Below are positions 1 to 9,915 of a stretch of DNA of 64,000 bases, one piece after another (the first letter of the stretch is position 1; every line of letters starts with the position of its first letter). The DNA lies in the NCBI RefSeq assembly GCF_013214165.1, contig NZ_JABSSM010000021.1:62001-126000 (forward strand). The letters run 5' to 3'. The DNA is from Shewanella sp. (GTDB taxonomy: Bacteria > Pseudomonadota > Gammaproteobacteria > Enterobacterales > Shewanellaceae). The notes under the pieces are model-generated. The model saw only the letters and a program-made list of their open reading frames with translations. It was not told where the DNA came from and did no database searches. The translations under genes were made by a program, and so were the position numbers.

Positions 1-197
1 CGAAAGTTTGGTAACGCTCGATAAGCTTTAATAAACGCTTCCTGAGCGACATCGGCGACGTCGGCCTGATTTCGTACATAACGTGAAATCAGGTTCATTA
101 CCTTGTTCTGATACTTGAGCACCAAGAGATTAAATGCATTTTTATCACCCTGCTGAACACGCTCAACTAGTTGTTGATCACTTATTTGTCCACTCAT
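1..197 (-). CDS. rpoE: RNA polymerase sigma-E factor RpoE (5' end only)
   Basis: Partial gene running off the left edge; only the first 65 or so codons are present and it is absent from the ORF track. The reverse complement begins MSGQISDQQLVERVQQGDKN and continues into the region-2 core with VADVAQEAFIKAYRAL, the conserved DxxQE and -10-recognition segment of ECF sigma factors. RpoE directs the response to misfolded outer-membrane proteins. Its position divergent from nadB is the usual gammaproteobacterial arrangement. Start is the ATG at 197. I am confident of the family and of the identity from this synteny. Confidence 0.93.
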   Translation of the reverse strand, partial: MSGQISDQQLVERVQQGDKNAFNLLVLKYQNKVMNLISRYVRNQADVADVAQEAFIKAYRALPNF

Positions 198-261
198 TCG
201 AGCCGACTACTCCTAAATCTAAAATGCTGATTTTTCAGTCGCTCGAATCATATGCACATAT

Positions 262-289
262 GTAGACTAACGAACTTCGAAAAAGTTCT
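262..289 (-). promoter_or_regulatory. Candidate sigma-E autoregulatory promoter of rpoE
   Basis: On the minus strand the sequence AGAACTTTT is followed after about 15 bases by TCTAC, close to the sigma-E pattern (GGAACTT, about 16 bases, TCTRA). It lies about 65 bases upstream of the rpoE start. Autoregulation of rpoE is established in enterics; the match here is imperfect (AGAACTT rather than GGAACTT), so this is a candidate. Confidence 0.42.
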
Positions 290-397
290 AAAAAAATAGC
301 ATCGAAATGAATTTATTTTCTGTTAACTAACAATCTATCCAAAAAAGCTCGCTTGGTTTACCATAGCTAAACCTCACAGAACATACCATGATACCTG

Positions 398-2011
398 ATG
401 AAACAAGTAGTTGAACACCAATCTGACGTTTTGGTTATCGGTAGCGGCGCTGCTGGTTTAACATTAGCACTGCATCTTGCTGAAAAGTCTAAAGTTATTT
501 TACTCTCAAAAGGTCCACTGAGTGAAGGTTCGACCTACTATGCTCAGGGCGGCATAGCGTCAGTCTTCGATAAAGATGACACCATAGAGTCCCATGTGGC
601 CGATACCTTGGTCGCGGGGGCCGGACTTTGCGATGAAGCCGTCGTTAAATTTACCGCCGAAAACGCCAAGGGCGCGATGGAGTGGTTAATCGAGTGCGGG
701 GTGGCTTTCGATAAAGAAGAAACCAGTGACGGTGATAGCGCGAATGCTCCCTATCACTTAACCCGAGAAGGCGGACACAGCCACAGACGCATACTGCATG
801 CGGCCGATGCCACGGGTAAAGAGGTCCAGGTCACGCTACAGGACAGAGCCAGATCCCATCCCAATATCCAGGTATTAGAACGTTACAACGCCATCGACCT
901 CATCACGTCCCGCAAATTAAATTTATCGGGAAACCGAGTCTTAGGGGCCTATGTTTGGAATAGGGATGTCGAGCAAGTTGAGACCGTCAAGGCTAGATTT
1001 GTCGCCCTGGCAACCGGTGGAAGTTCTAAAGTTTATCAATACACCTCCAATCCTGACATAGCTTCGGGTGACGGTATTGCCATGGCCTGGCGCTCCGGTT
1101 GTCGGGTCGCCAACATGGAGTTCAATCAATTTCACCCAACTTGTCTCTATCATGCCGATGCCAGAAATTTTCTCCTCACCGAGGCATTGCGCGGTGAGGG
1201 CGCCTATCTTAGACGCCCCGATGGCACTCGTTTCATGCCTGAATTTGACGAGCGTGCCGAGCTGGCACCCAGAGACATAGTCGCACGAGCCATAGATTTC
1301 GAGATGAAGAGGCTAGGATCGGATTGCGTGTATTTAGATATTACCCATAAGCCAGCAGAGTTTGTCATTAAGCATTTTCCGACGATCCATAAGCGTTGCT
1401 TAGAATATGGTATCGATATCACCACAGACCCTATACCTGTGGTTCCGGCCGCCCACTATACCTGTGGTGGCGTGATGACAGACCTTCACGGACAGACAGA
1501 TCTCAACGGCTTATATGCCATCGGCGAAGTCGCATATACGGGTCTGCACGGTGCCAATCGACTCGCCAGTAACTCCTTGCTCGAGTGTTTAGTCTTCGCC
1601 AGGGCCGCCGGTGAAGATATCGAAGGGCAACTGCATAAAATCCCTATGCCGGGCATATTACCTGCATGGGATGAAAGTAAGGTAGCGAACTCGGATGAGG
1701 AAGTTGTCATCGCCCACAACTGGCATGAACTGCGTCTATTCATGTGGGATTACGTCGGCATCGTTCGCTCAGACAAACGTCTGGAGAGAGCCCGCCGTCG
1801 ATGCGACATGCTACAGCAAGAGATCCAGGAATATTACAGCAACTTCAGAGTGAGTAATAATCTACTGGAACTGAGAAACCTAGTGCAGGTCGCTGAGCTT
1901 ATCATCCGCTGCGCCATGGAGAGAAAAGAGAGTATCGGCCTACATTACAACATAGATCATCCTGAATCTTCGGCTAATCCCACTCCAACCATACTTCAGC
2001 CTGATAGCTAA
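398..2011 (+). CDS. nadB: L-aspartate oxidase NadB
   Basis: Flavoprotein that oxidises L-aspartate to iminoaspartate, the first step of de novo NAD synthesis (with NadA). The 537-residue length is normal. The N-terminal FAD-binding fold is visible as [19 protein letters not shown] (about residues 11-30). The active-site stretch is [11 protein letters not shown] near residue 245, and [15 protein letters not shown] near residue 390 is the fumarate reductase/succinate dehydrogenase flavoprotein signature. Start is the ATG at 398. It is divergent from rpoE and convergent with ygfX, with only 7 bases between the stops. No frameshift or missing catalytic block is seen. Confidence 0.97.
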   Translation: MKQVVEHQSDVLVIGSGAAGLTLALHLAEKSKVILLSKGPLSEGSTYYAQGGIASVFDKDDTIESHVADTLVAGAGLCDEAVVKFTAENAKGAMEWLIECGVAFDKEETSDGDSANAPYHLTREGGHSHRRILHAADATGKEVQVTLQDRARSHPNIQVLERYNAIDLITSRKLNLSGNRVLGAYVWNRDVEQVETVKARFVALATGGSSKVYQYTSNPDIASGDGIAMAWRSGCRVANMEFNQFHPTCLYHADARNFLLTEALRGEGAYLRRPDGTRFMPEFDERAELAPRDIVARAIDFEMKRLGSDCVYLDITHKPAEFVIKHFPTIHKRCLEYGIDITTDPIPVVPAAHYTCGGVMTDLHGQTDLNGLYAIGEVAYTGLHGANRLASNSLLECLVFARAAGEDIEGQLHKIPMPGILPAWDESKVANSDEEVVIAHNWHELRLFMWDYVGIVRSDKRLERARRRCDMLQQEIQEYYSNFRVSNNLLELRNLVQVAELIIRCAMERKESIGLHYNIDHPESSANPTPTILQPDS

Positions 2012-2018
2012 TGTAGAT

Positions 2019-2477
2019 CTAATTAGCGAGGAGCAGACGACACAGGTGCCGATAACTTGTGTCGTCTAGCATGTCCGCCCAAACGATCACTAAACGCCTG
2101 TGCCCAACACTCATATCTTGGGTGTGGACATAGAAAAAAACCACTAATGGTGTGACGATGGGATTCATGACTAGGGTGAACTTTTCCATACTGGTTTCAT
2201 CCACAGACGCGAGTCGACGCTTGACACCCCAAGCTATCTGGCCTTCGCCGTCACGACCCAAGCTGAATCGACAGTGCCAATATGATAATTGCCAAAACTG
2301 ATAAGAGAAAAATACGAGCGTTACGCCGGCTGCGCAGTATTTAATCATCAGGTAGATAAGATTATCTAAGCGAGGCCAGGCGAGAAATGAGCATAAGCAA
2401 ACACTCGCCAGGACGACCAGCGCGAGACGCTGGTCGAAGGATGAAGTCAGTCTGAAACTATGGCGCTGGTCTGCCAC
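2019..2477 (-). CDS. ygfX: YgfX-like inner-membrane protein
   Basis: The ORF track gives 208 residues, but the first 56 overlap sdhE in another frame. I place the start at the GTG at 2477 (VADQRHSFRLTSSFDQRLAL), giving about 152 residues and a 20-base overlap with sdhE. Two hydrophobic segments follow (about 15-35 and 38-58), then a soluble C-terminal part, as in the YgfX/CptA family encoded beside sdhE in gammaproteobacteria. In E. coli YgfX has been described as a membrane toxin affecting FtsZ and MreB. The sequence is divergent, so the call rests on topology, size and synteny. The exact start is uncertain. Confidence 0.75.
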   Translation of the reverse strand: MADQRHSFRLTSSFDQRLALVVLASVCLCSFLAWPRLDNLIYLMIKYCAAGVTLVFFSYQFWQLSYWHCRFSLGRDGEGQIAWGVKRRLASVDETSMEKFTLVMNPIVTPLVVFFYVHTQDMSVGHRRLVIVWADMLDDTSYRHLCRLLLAN

Positions 2478-2709
2478 GGACAAGTACGACCATAGCGGCC
2501 AACTCAGGATCGGGACACTGTTCATGACCCATAAACCAGGCAAATAATTCAGGATCTTCGCCTTCGAGAAGTCGGACAAAAATCCCTTTGTTTTTAACCG
2601 ATAACAGCTCGTAATGATTGTCGACGAAAGGTTGGAAAATAACATCCAATTCCAGCATACCTCGTCGGCATGCCCATCTTACTCTCGATATTTTCATTGG
2701 TTCAGACAC
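2458..2709 (-). CDS. sdhE: FAD assembly factor SdhE
   Basis: An 83-residue protein with the family motif RRGMLELDVIF: the RGxxE block with the acidic residue that contacts the flavoprotein. SdhE promotes covalent FAD attachment to succinate dehydrogenase SdhA and fumarate reductase. Length and motif are typical. The gene overlaps ygfX downstream by 20 bases, which suggests translational coupling. Start is the ATG at 2709. The neighbouring nadB encodes a flavoprotein of the same superfamily, though its FAD is non-covalent. Confidence 0.95.
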   Translation of the reverse strand: MSEPMKISRVRWACRRGMLELDVIFQPFVDNHYELLSVKNKGIFVRLLEGEDPELFAWFMGHEQCPDPELAAMVVLVRGRPAP

Positions 2710-2876
2710 GCAGCTTGCTCCTAGATCTCGTTATGGGGCTAGTGTAACCTTAGTTGTGGCTTGAGTCGATGAAATCACCCCGACCACGCGGATTTTAACA
2801 GTTCAACTTGGGCATTGAGCCTCATGAGGCTGCCACACAAAGCAGCTAAAACGGTTAGTCACAGTCCAACCTCAGG

Positions 2877-3788
2877 CTATAGCAAGCGCTGAACCTGAGC
2901 ATCCCGGCCTGCAAACAGCTCGGTGAAATCCGTTTCTAACAGGCGTTTCACCGCCGGATGTTGGATCATGCGCTCGGCAAACATCACATGATAGACCTCT
3001 TTGATATCTGTAGTTTCACCTAACAGATGCATATCATGGGACAAGATATCTTGTTTGTAGATAGAGGGAGCCACGAAGATCCCCTGCTTGAAATAGCCGA
3101 AGGCCTTCATCATGGCCGCATCATCGAACTCGCCGAGTATAGTGACATTTAAACCATTTTCATCGAACCAGTGGTGCAGCTGTTGGCCGAGGGACGTTCG
3201 CTTCCCAGGAATGAGTAACTTACCTTGCTCTAAACACTCGGGAAACGGCTTGTCGTACTTCTCGGCGGAGAAGAAGGCTATGCCACACTCACCTAACTTC
3301 TTAGATAAGATCTCAGGATATTTAAGCGACTCTCCTGCACAATCAGATAAAATCATATCCAGCTTATGCTCTCTTAAGCGTGTCATCAGGCTTTCGTGTG
3401 TCGCCTCGAAGCAGGCCAGATGCATGGAGCCATCGCTGGGTACAACAGAGAGTAACACTCTACTCGCCAAGGCTTTAGACAAGGCATCAGCAATGCCTAC
3501 CTCGAACAGAATATTCTCATCTTTTTGATAGTTGAGCAGATCCAGCATCTCATAGCTGAGGCTAAACATCTTATCGGCATAGCGAAATACCAGTTCTCCC
3601 AGCTCGGTAGGCTCGAGGGAGCGACCCACTCGCTTGAATAGGCTGCCCTTAAAACGTGTTTCCAGCACCCTTATCTGCCCCGTCACCGTTTGCGGCGCGA
3701 GACACAAGGCCTCGGCAGCTTTCGCTACCGAGCCCTTTTTATGTACCATCCAAAAATAATAGAGGTGGTTATAGTTCAGATGTGACAT
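2877..3788 (-). CDS. nhaR: LysR-family transcriptional activator NhaR
   Basis: A 303-residue LysR-type regulator. The N-terminal helix-turn-helix begins MSHLNYNHLYYFWMVHKKGS, with the hallmark NhaR opening NYNHLYYFW. It is followed by an effector-binding domain from about residue 90. NhaR activates nhaA in response to sodium. Here it lies downstream of nhaA on the same strand with a small periplasmic gene between them, so the linkage is kept but the order is interrupted. The start at 3788 is a good ATG and the length matches E. coli NhaR. Confidence 0.93.
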   Translation of the reverse strand: MSHLNYNHLYYFWMVHKKGSVAKAAEALCLAPQTVTGQIRVLETRFKGSLFKRVGRSLEPTELGELVFRYADKMFSLSYEMLDLLNYQKDENILFEVGIADALSKALASRVLLSVVPSDGSMHLACFEATHESLMTRLREHKLDMILSDCAGESLKYPEILSKKLGECGIAFFSAEKYDKPFPECLEQGKLLIPGKRTSLGQQLHHWFDENGLNVTILGEFDDAAMMKAFGYFKQGIFVAPSIYKQDILSHDMHLLGETTDIKEVYHVMFAERMIQHPAVKRLLETDFTELFAGRDAQVQRLL

Positions 3789-3840
3789 ACATTTTTTAAC
3801 CCGAAGTCGGACCCGTTATTAGTGATGATGGTGAATATTC

Positions 3841-4224
3841 TCACTCGAGTCTCTGACAATCCATCAGACTATGCATCACAGTATTGAGTGACTCGATATT
3901 CTGAATCATTCCGGCTGAAAAGGCATCTGCTAGCCCAGTGACTAACACATGCCTATCCGGAATACGGCTCTCACAATAGGTACGGTTAGCCTCTTGAAAG
4001 CGTTTGCCGCTTCGGTATTTAAGTGCCCTGGACTCGTAGCTATCAGTTTCAAGACGCGCGCCACTCGCATTGGGCTTATACATCATGGCGCCATCGACGA
4101 CGCCTTCGAGATAGTACTGACACACTATACTCTCGACATCTTGATTACAGGCCTGCAATTGCTCGGCTTGAGCCGTTCCTACGAAACCAAGACTGAGTAC
4201 AGATGCTAGAAAGATGATTCTCAT
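3841..4224 (-). CDS. Small periplasmic protein, Rap1a/Tai-like
   Basis: A 127-residue protein with a clear signal peptide (MRIIFLASVLSLGFVGTAQA, cleavage after AQA). Four or more cysteines follow in the mature part (ACNQ, VCQYYLEG, YCESRIP, MDCQRLE). The spacing of CQYYLEGVVDG and YCESRIPDRHV resembles the Rap1a/Tai immunity-protein fold, which occurs widely outside T6SS loci as stand-alone periplasmic proteins. No effector gene is adjacent, so an immunity role is not supported. It sits between nhaA and nhaR on the same strand. Function unknown. Confidence 0.7.
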   Translation of the reverse strand: MRIIFLASVLSLGFVGTAQAEQLQACNQDVESIVCQYYLEGVVDGAMMYKPNASGARLETDSYESRALKYRSGKRFQEANRTYCESRIPDRHVLVTGLADAFSAGMIQNIESLNTVMHSLMDCQRLE

Positions 4225-4252
4225 AATGTATTCTCCTTAACCAAATATCTTG

Positions 4253-5434
4253 TTATTGAGCGTTCTTCGCTGGTGTTTTGGGTAACACTTTATCTAACCA
4301 GAAATAACCGATAACAGCAGACAGCAGAGATCCGACTAAGATGCCCAGTCTGGCAAAATCACCATGGACGGCCCCCTCTCCCACAAACGCCAGAGATGAG
4401 ATAAACATAGACATGGTAAAACCGATACCACACATCACGGCAACTGGGGCAATATGTCTCCAGCCCATGCCTTCAGGAAGCACGGCCCATCTAAGTTTTA
4501 CCGCAATATAACTGAAGAACAGCACACCCAATGGCTTACCCACCAGCAAACCTAAGGCGATACCTACAGGCACAGGTGAGAATAGGTCGCCAAAGCTCAT
4601 ACCAGCGAGACTGACACCCGCATTAGCGAAGGCAAAAATAGGCAAGATGATGAAGGTGCTCCAGGGGTGCAGGCTATGCTCCAGACTCTCGGATGGAGAG
4701 CTGCCATCTTTCGCCCTCAATGGGATACAAAAAGCGATGATCACACCGGCCAATGTGGCATGCACACCTGATTTTAATACGGCTATCCATAGGATTATAC
4801 CCAGTACGCCATATGGACCTAAGGCTGTCACCCCTCGCCTGTTTAAACCGATTAAACCTAATATGGCGACAGCGGCAACCACCAGACTCACCATAGACAA
4901 GTCTGTGCTATAGAAGATTGCAATGATCACCACAACACCCAGATCGTCGATAATCGCGAGCGCGAGTAAGAAGACTTTCAACGCCACCGGCACTCTACTG
5001 CCTAATAGCGCCATGATCCCCAGTGCAAACGCGATATCTGTCGCCGCAGGTATCGCCCAACCAACTTGAGTGAGAGGGTCGCCATAGTTAAACAGCAGAT
5101 AAACGCCGGCCGGAAAGGCCATGCCGCCAATAGCGGCGAAGGTAGGCAAAGATGCCTGTGCCCTGCTCGAGAGCGCTCCTTCGAGCAGCTCTCGTTTGAC
5201 TTCTAAGCCAATCAACATGAAGAAGATCGCCATCAAGCCGTCGTTGATCCAATGAATCAGCGTCTTGTCAATATCCAGGCTACCGACTCTGATCTGCATC
5301 TCGGTATCTAAAAAGCCTTGATATAAACCTGACAGAGGCGAGTTTGCCATTACCATGGCCAGCACAACCGCTACCATGAGCAGGATCCCACCCGCCGATT
5401 CTTGGCTTAAAAAATTCTTTATCGCCTTTTCCAT
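4253..5434 (-). CDS. nhaA: Na+/H+ antiporter NhaA
   Basis: Inner-membrane antiporter exchanging 2 H+ for 1 Na+, for sodium export and pH homeostasis. The paired transport aspartates appear in [13 protein letters not shown] (E. coli D163/D164), and the pH-sensor region is [11 protein letters not shown] (E. coli H225). I moved the start from the track's TTG at 5446 to the ATG at 5434 because GGAG lies 8 bases upstream; this gives 393 residues, close to the E. coli 388. About a dozen hydrophobic segments are visible. nhaR lies downstream. A second sodium antiporter (nhaD) is encoded at 50.5 kb. Confidence 0.96.
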   Translation of the reverse strand: MEKAIKNFLSQESAGGILLMVAVVLAMVMANSPLSGLYQGFLDTEMQIRVGSLDIDKTLIHWINDGLMAIFFMLIGLEVKRELLEGALSSRAQASLPTFAAIGGMAFPAGVYLLFNYGDPLTQVGWAIPAATDIAFALGIMALLGSRVPVALKVFLLALAIIDDLGVVVIIAIFYSTDLSMVSLVVAAVAILGLIGLNRRGVTALGPYGVLGIILWIAVLKSGVHATLAGVIIAFCIPLRAKDGSSPSESLEHSLHPWSTFIILPIFAFANAGVSLAGMSFGDLFSPVPVGIALGLLVGKPLGVLFFSYIAVKLRWAVLPEGMGWRHIAPVAVMCGIGFTMSMFISSLAFVGEGAVHGDFARLGILVGSLLSAVIGYFWLDKVLPKTPAKNAQ

Positions 5435-5757
5435 AATTCGCTCCAATAAAACTTAATGACTTGAGTGTAGCCGAATACATTTATATTGAATATTCGCTTC
5501 CATCTGCTGTATACATCGGAAATACCGCGCTATTTATTGTAACCAGTGAATGACTAGTTATCAACTGCTCGATTAACCAGCGCTAATAAATAAACAAGAG
5601 AAACAAGTTAGTGACGCTAATGACATAGGTATCAGCGCGACAGGTTGATGATAATTTATGCAGGTAAAACGTATAACGAGTCTAGAAATGGGAATAAATC
5701 TACACTCGTTAACTCTGATAATTCAGTGAATTAAACCAAATTTATCCCTGCGGTCTA
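5435..5757. other. Intergenic region nhaA-thyA
   Basis: About 320 AT-rich bases upstream of nhaA and downstream of thyA (both on the minus strand). It must carry the nhaA promoter. I see no ORF, no strong hairpin and no clear operator here. Confidence 0.6.
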
Positions 5758-6609
5758 TTACACTGAAAAAGGATATTTGATGGCATCATGGTGTTGATAA
5801 TTTGATACTTCAAAGTCATCCAAGGTCACCCAGGTCTCAAGATCTTCGAGGGATTTGATATCTGGATTGATAGACAAGGAAGCTGCCCCGAAGGGCTCTC
5901 GTTGCAACTGAACATCGCGCATCAGCTCCAATTGATCTTCATAAATGTGAGCATTAACGATTTTATGGTAAGCCTGTCCCGGTTTTTTACCGGTAATTTG
6001 CGCAATTAATGCCAAAAGAGTGAACACCTGAACCTGATTAAAATTCAATCCCAGAGGCACATCACAAGAGCGCTGAAAACTATTGAGGTATAATGTGTCC
6101 CCTAACAGAGAGAAATTATGGGTGTGCATACACGGGCGTAAACAGCCCATATGAAATTCACCCGGGTTATAGAAACTGAGGATCTCGCCACGATCGTCGA
6201 CCCCTTTCTTGAGGTTATCGACAATTTTCTTCAGCTGATCTATGCTGCCACCGTCGGGTTTACTCCATGCCCTTCCCTGCACGCCATATACACGGCCCAT
6301 GTCATCCTCTCCTTTACGATGAGGATTATTCAACCAGGCCTGATTGTCATTGGAATTAGCATCCCAGGTCTTAGCACCCAGTTTACGAAAGTCGGCAGCA
6401 TTATCGAAGCCACGAATATATCCCAGCATCTCGGCGATGGCCGCTTTCCAAAAACTTTTACGGGTGGTAATTAGCGGGAACTCATTCTTGTCTACGTTAT
6501 AGACAAGATCGGCATTGATGACAGTGAGACACCTCTTACCGGTACGTTCATTTTCGATCCAGGTGCCTTCATCGATGATTCGATTACAGAGTTCTAAATA
6601 TTGTTTCAT
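5758..6609 (-). CDS. thyA: Thymidylate synthase ThyA (long form)
   Basis: Converts dUMP to dTMP using methylenetetrahydrofolate. At 283 residues it is longer than the 264-residue E. coli enzyme and belongs to the long-form variant. The nucleophile cysteine is in [10 protein letters not shown], so the usual PCH reads PCM. The folate/nucleotide block is [17 protein letters not shown], and the C-terminal DAIKYPFSV keeps the dUMP-contact pattern. Start at 6609 is an ATG. In related genomes lgt lies immediately upstream and is thought to be co-transcribed; here a TSUP gene is 100 bases upstream instead. Confidence 0.96.
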   Translation of the reverse strand: MKQYLELCNRIIDEGTWIENERTGKRCLTVINADLVYNVDKNEFPLITTRKSFWKAAIAEMLGYIRGFDNAADFRKLGAKTWDANSNDNQAWLNNPHRKGEDDMGRVYGVQGRAWSKPDGGSIDQLKKIVDNLKKGVDDRGEILSFYNPGEFHMGCLRPCMHTHNFSLLGDTLYLNSFQRSCDVPLGLNFNQVQVFTLLALIAQITGKKPGQAYHKIVNAHIYEDQLELMRDVQLQREPFGAASLSINPDIKSLEDLETWVTLDDFEVSNYQHHDAIKYPFSV

Positions 6610-6709
6610 TGCAATTGACCTTAATCTGGCACACTAAAATTTCTATTATCTGTGCTAAGCACATAAATAACACTATTCACTATTGCGGTGATCCCTAGAT
6701 GATATCGAC

Positions 6710-7513
6710 TCAAGCCATAGCCAGCTTAATTCCCACCACGATGAGCAGGAGCGCAAATATCCGCTTCAATACTTTAGTCGGCCAGATGCTCGCTGCCTTC
6801 ACGCCCAAGGGGGCACTCAAGACTGATGTCATCACGATACCTAGCAGGGCCGGCAAATACACATAACCTAAGGTCCACTCCGGTAACCCCGATACGTTCC
6901 AGCCTGAAAGCACATAACTGACACTGCCAAATAGCGCGATAAACACTCCCGATGCGGAGGAGAAACCTATGGCATTTCTCATCTGTAATCCACACCAACT
7001 CAGGAAGGGAATAAGTAAAACCCCACCGCCAATCCCCATTAATGCCGCGATAATAGCAATCACCGCCGATGCCGCAAATAATATCGGCATCGAAGGCATC
7101 TGTTTATCAACCAGGTTCACTCGATAGGGAAACATCATCTTAGCCGCCATGCAGATCACAAACACGGCGAAGCTCGTCTGCAGCAATGCGGCGCTAAGGA
7201 AACTTGAAATAAAGCCGGCGCTTAAGGAGCCCAAAATGAGTCCTGGCAACACAGATTTAAGCAGAGGCCAGGGAATATTACCTAGCTTGTGATGAGCGAG
7301 AGCCGAAGACATGGAGGTTAAGATAATGGCGGCTAAGGAGGTCGCGATGGCAACATGGGGAAGAACGGCCTCATCGAAACCAACCGATGGCAACAGATAC
7401 AAGAGTACAGGGACGGCGACTATGCCACCACCTATGCCTAATAACCCTGCCATGAAACCGATCAAACCACCGAGAAGCAGACAGCTTAAGAAGAGTGAGA
7501 ATAGACTATCCAT
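6710..7513 (-). CDS. TSUP (TauE/SafE) family permease
   Basis: A 267-residue polytopic membrane protein with about eight hydrophobic segments in two halves. Each half carries the family's glycine-rich repeat: GLLGIGGGIVAVPVL near residue 25 and ALMGIGGGVLLIPFL near residue 160. TSUP proteins export or import sulfonates, sulfite or other organic anions; the substrate cannot be read from sequence. It lies in the ptsP-thyA interval, where this family is common in Shewanella. It probably shares transcription with ptsP upstream. Confidence 0.9.
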   Translation of the reverse strand: MDSLFSLFLSCLLLGGLIGFMAGLLGIGGGIVAVPVLLYLLPSVGFDEAVLPHVAIATSLAAIILTSMSSALAHHKLGNIPWPLLKSVLPGLILGSLSAGFISSFLSAALLQTSFAVFVICMAAKMMFPYRVNLVDKQMPSMPILFAASAVIAIIAALMGIGGGVLLIPFLSWCGLQMRNAIGFSSASGVFIALFGSVSYVLSGWNVSGLPEWTLGYVYLPALLGIVMTSVLSAPLGVKAASIWPTKVLKRIFALLLIVVGIKLAMA

Positions 7514-7631
7514 TAGTATTGAATAGACTCAGGCCACATAAAATATTGTTTGTGTTCGACAGACTGATCATATTATCCGGGATAAAATCTATATTGAAAA
7601 TATGCGCCCTAGTTTAACCCAAAAACTGAGA

Positions 7632-9857
7632 TTAGTTAACAATGGCACCGAGCTCTCTGGACTCGAAGTACTCCCTCACCAACTCCCTCACTTCCTGACC
7701 ACTGCTCAGCGTCAAAGCCATCTCGAGTAACTCGCTTAGATCCGAATGGGACACACGGCGCAGCAGGTAATTAATCCGAGCCAGACTGCCCTGATTCATA
7801 CTCAGTTGATCATAACCCATAGCCACCAGCAATATCACTCCAATAGGTTCACCCGCCAACTCACCACAGACACTCACGGGAAGGTGATACTGCCAACAAT
7901 CGAATCTGACGCGCTTCAAGGCCCTGAGGATCCCCGGGTGATAACAATCATAGAGTGTACTGACCCTAGGATTATTTCTATCTACTGCCAACATATATTG
8001 AGTCAGGTCGTTAGAGCCTACAGAGACAAAGTCGACCCGTTTAGCCACTTCCGCCAGCTGATATAATAAGGCAGGAACTTCAATCATGATGCCGAGTTTA
8101 GGTCTGACAATATCTTTGCCCAGATCACTTTTCAACTCGAAGTACGCCTGCTCCAGATAGGTGATAGCCTGGTCTATTTCATTTAAATTACTGACCATGG
8201 GCAGGAGAATATGTAACTGGTCACTCTCGGCTCCCGCTTGGATCATGGCTCTGAGTTGTACTAAGAAAAGCTCGGGATGATCCAAAGATAATCTTATTCC
8301 GCGCCAGCCTAAGAATGGATTTTCCTCGTTGATAGGAAAATAGGATAACGGCTTATCTCCACCAACATCGAGTGTTCTCATCACCACAGGCTTACCCCGT
8401 GCGATTTCAAGCACCTCACGATATACTTTCACCTGCTCGGATTCACTGGGAAACCTTTGATGCAACATAAACGGAATTTCGGTTCTGTATAAACCGACGC
8501 CGTCGGATCCTTCTGCAATCTCAGACTCTAGACTGCTCAGTAGACCCGCGTTTAGATAGAGATGTATTCGTTTGCCATCTAAGGTTTCAGCAGGTAGCTT
8601 TAATTCTTGTGCATATCTGTTCTGTAAGGCTTTTTCAGCCGAGATCAGATTTCTGTATTCGGCGATAAGTGCCGGGGCCGGTGAAACCAGTAGTTGTCCC
8701 CGATTTGCATTGATGATCAATAACTTCTTATCGATACCTGCGGTGAGTACCCCTTCAACGCCTATGATGGCAGGGACCCCTAATGCACGAGCTAAAATCG
8801 CGGCATGGGAATTAACCCCGCCCTGCTCTGTCACTATGCCGACCAGCTTATGACGCGGAAACTCGGCTAACATGGTCGCATCGGCTTCTTTGGTGACTAA
8901 GATCACCGGCACATCGGGTTCGAAACCCATTCTTTCCGGTTCAATGAGCAGACGTAATACCCGCAGACCCAGATCACGAATATCTCCGGCTCGCTCTTTT
9001 AAGTAGAGATCTTTCATCTGGGTAAACTCTTCTATATAACGCAAAGAGACCCGACTCACAGCCGAAACGGCGCTCCAGCCCTCGCCTACCTCCTTGATAT
9101 ATTCGCCACCGAGACTGGCGTTATCGAGCAGTGACTGCAGGGCTGAAAATATTGAGACAACTTCATGGTCTTCTTCTAGCTCGAAGCGTTGAGACAAGGA
9201 TGAAATCATGTCTTTACACGCCTCTATAGCAATGTTCAAACGACACACCTCAGCCTTGCTGTCGGTCACTTTTACGTCCGCTTGGGCTAACTCTATCTGA
9301 CCGCCTATGACCAAAGCATGTGCTATGGCAATGCCGTTTGCCGCAGAAGTGCCAGTAAAGTGCAATAGATCCGGTGCTTCGGCTTTCTTGCGCAGGTTTC
9401 TTATCGCCATAGCGAGTTGAGCCGCCAGAGTCATTAAGAACGCTTCCTCCCCCTCACTGAACAGACGGGTATCGGCTTGCTGAACGACCAAGACACCTAA
9501 AATTCGTTTCTGATAGATGATGGGAGCGGCGAGAAATGCCCTAAAACTTGTCTCCTCGGCTTCTTCAAACTGCTTAAATCTAGGATGTTGCTGTGCATCG
9601 GCCAGGTTAATCGGCTCTTCTCGCTCGGCAACCAGGCCCACCAAGCCTTCTGAGAGTGACATCTTTACCTTGCCTACGGCGCTGCGCAATAAGCCATCTG
9701 TAGCACTGAGCACCAGTTGCTCACCCTCTAACAGATATATAGAACAACACTGAGTTGCCATCGCGGTCTTAGTACGAAAAACGAGCATATCTAACGCTGT
9801 GTGGAGATCTTGCGCCCCAGCCACAGCTTGTGTGATATCTCTTAGCATCTTAAGCAC
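7632..9857 (-). CDS. ptsP: PEP-protein phosphotransferase PtsP (EI-Ntr)
   Basis: First enzyme of the nitrogen PTS; phosphorylates NPr with phosphoenolpyruvate. The 741 residues comprise an N-terminal GAF sensor domain (about 1-170, beginning MLKMLRDITQAVAGAQDLHT), the phospho-histidine domain with GGVNSHAAILARALGVPA near residue 355, and a C-terminal PEP-utilising barrel with GSNDLTQYMLAVDRNN and the catalytic cysteine in VSVCGELAGEP. All domains are complete. It lies 58 bases downstream of rppH on the same strand, as in E. coli, so an rppH-ptsP operon is likely. Confidence 0.96.
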   Translation of the reverse strand: MLKMLRDITQAVAGAQDLHTALDMLVFRTKTAMATQCCSIYLLEGEQLVLSATDGLLRSAVGKVKMSLSEGLVGLVAEREEPINLADAQQHPRFKQFEEAEETSFRAFLAAPIIYQKRILGVLVVQQADTRLFSEGEEAFLMTLAAQLAMAIRNLRKKAEAPDLLHFTGTSAANGIAIAHALVIGGQIELAQADVKVTDSKAEVCRLNIAIEACKDMISSLSQRFELEEDHEVVSIFSALQSLLDNASLGGEYIKEVGEGWSAVSAVSRVSLRYIEEFTQMKDLYLKERAGDIRDLGLRVLRLLIEPERMGFEPDVPVILVTKEADATMLAEFPRHKLVGIVTEQGGVNSHAAILARALGVPAIIGVEGVLTAGIDKKLLIINANRGQLLVSPAPALIAEYRNLISAEKALQNRYAQELKLPAETLDGKRIHLYLNAGLLSSLESEIAEGSDGVGLYRTEIPFMLHQRFPSESEQVKVYREVLEIARGKPVVMRTLDVGGDKPLSYFPINEENPFLGWRGIRLSLDHPELFLVQLRAMIQAGAESDQLHILLPMVSNLNEIDQAITYLEQAYFELKSDLGKDIVRPKLGIMIEVPALLYQLAEVAKRVDFVSVGSNDLTQYMLAVDRNNPRVSTLYDCYHPGILRALKRVRFDCWQYHLPVSVCGELAGEPIGVILLVAMGYDQLSMNQGSLARINYLLRRVSHSDLSELLEMALTLSSGQEVRELVREYFESRELGAIVN

Positions 9858-9915
9858 TTAGTCACTCCCTATTACGCCACTTAATTAGTTTCTGGCCAGG
9901 TTATTTATACAAGCG

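Noticed and set aside
941-1743. Several antisense and out-of-frame ORFs inside nadB
   Set aside because: They are shadows of a complete, motif-containing NadB reading frame.
2478-2645. Long YgfX start (56 extra residues)
   Set aside because: The extra region is the sdhE gene in another frame; GTG at 2477 gives the family-sized protein.
3841-4224. T6SS immunity role for the Rap1a-like protein
   Set aside because: No effector, Hcp, VgrG or other T6SS gene in the window; the family is also found outside such loci.
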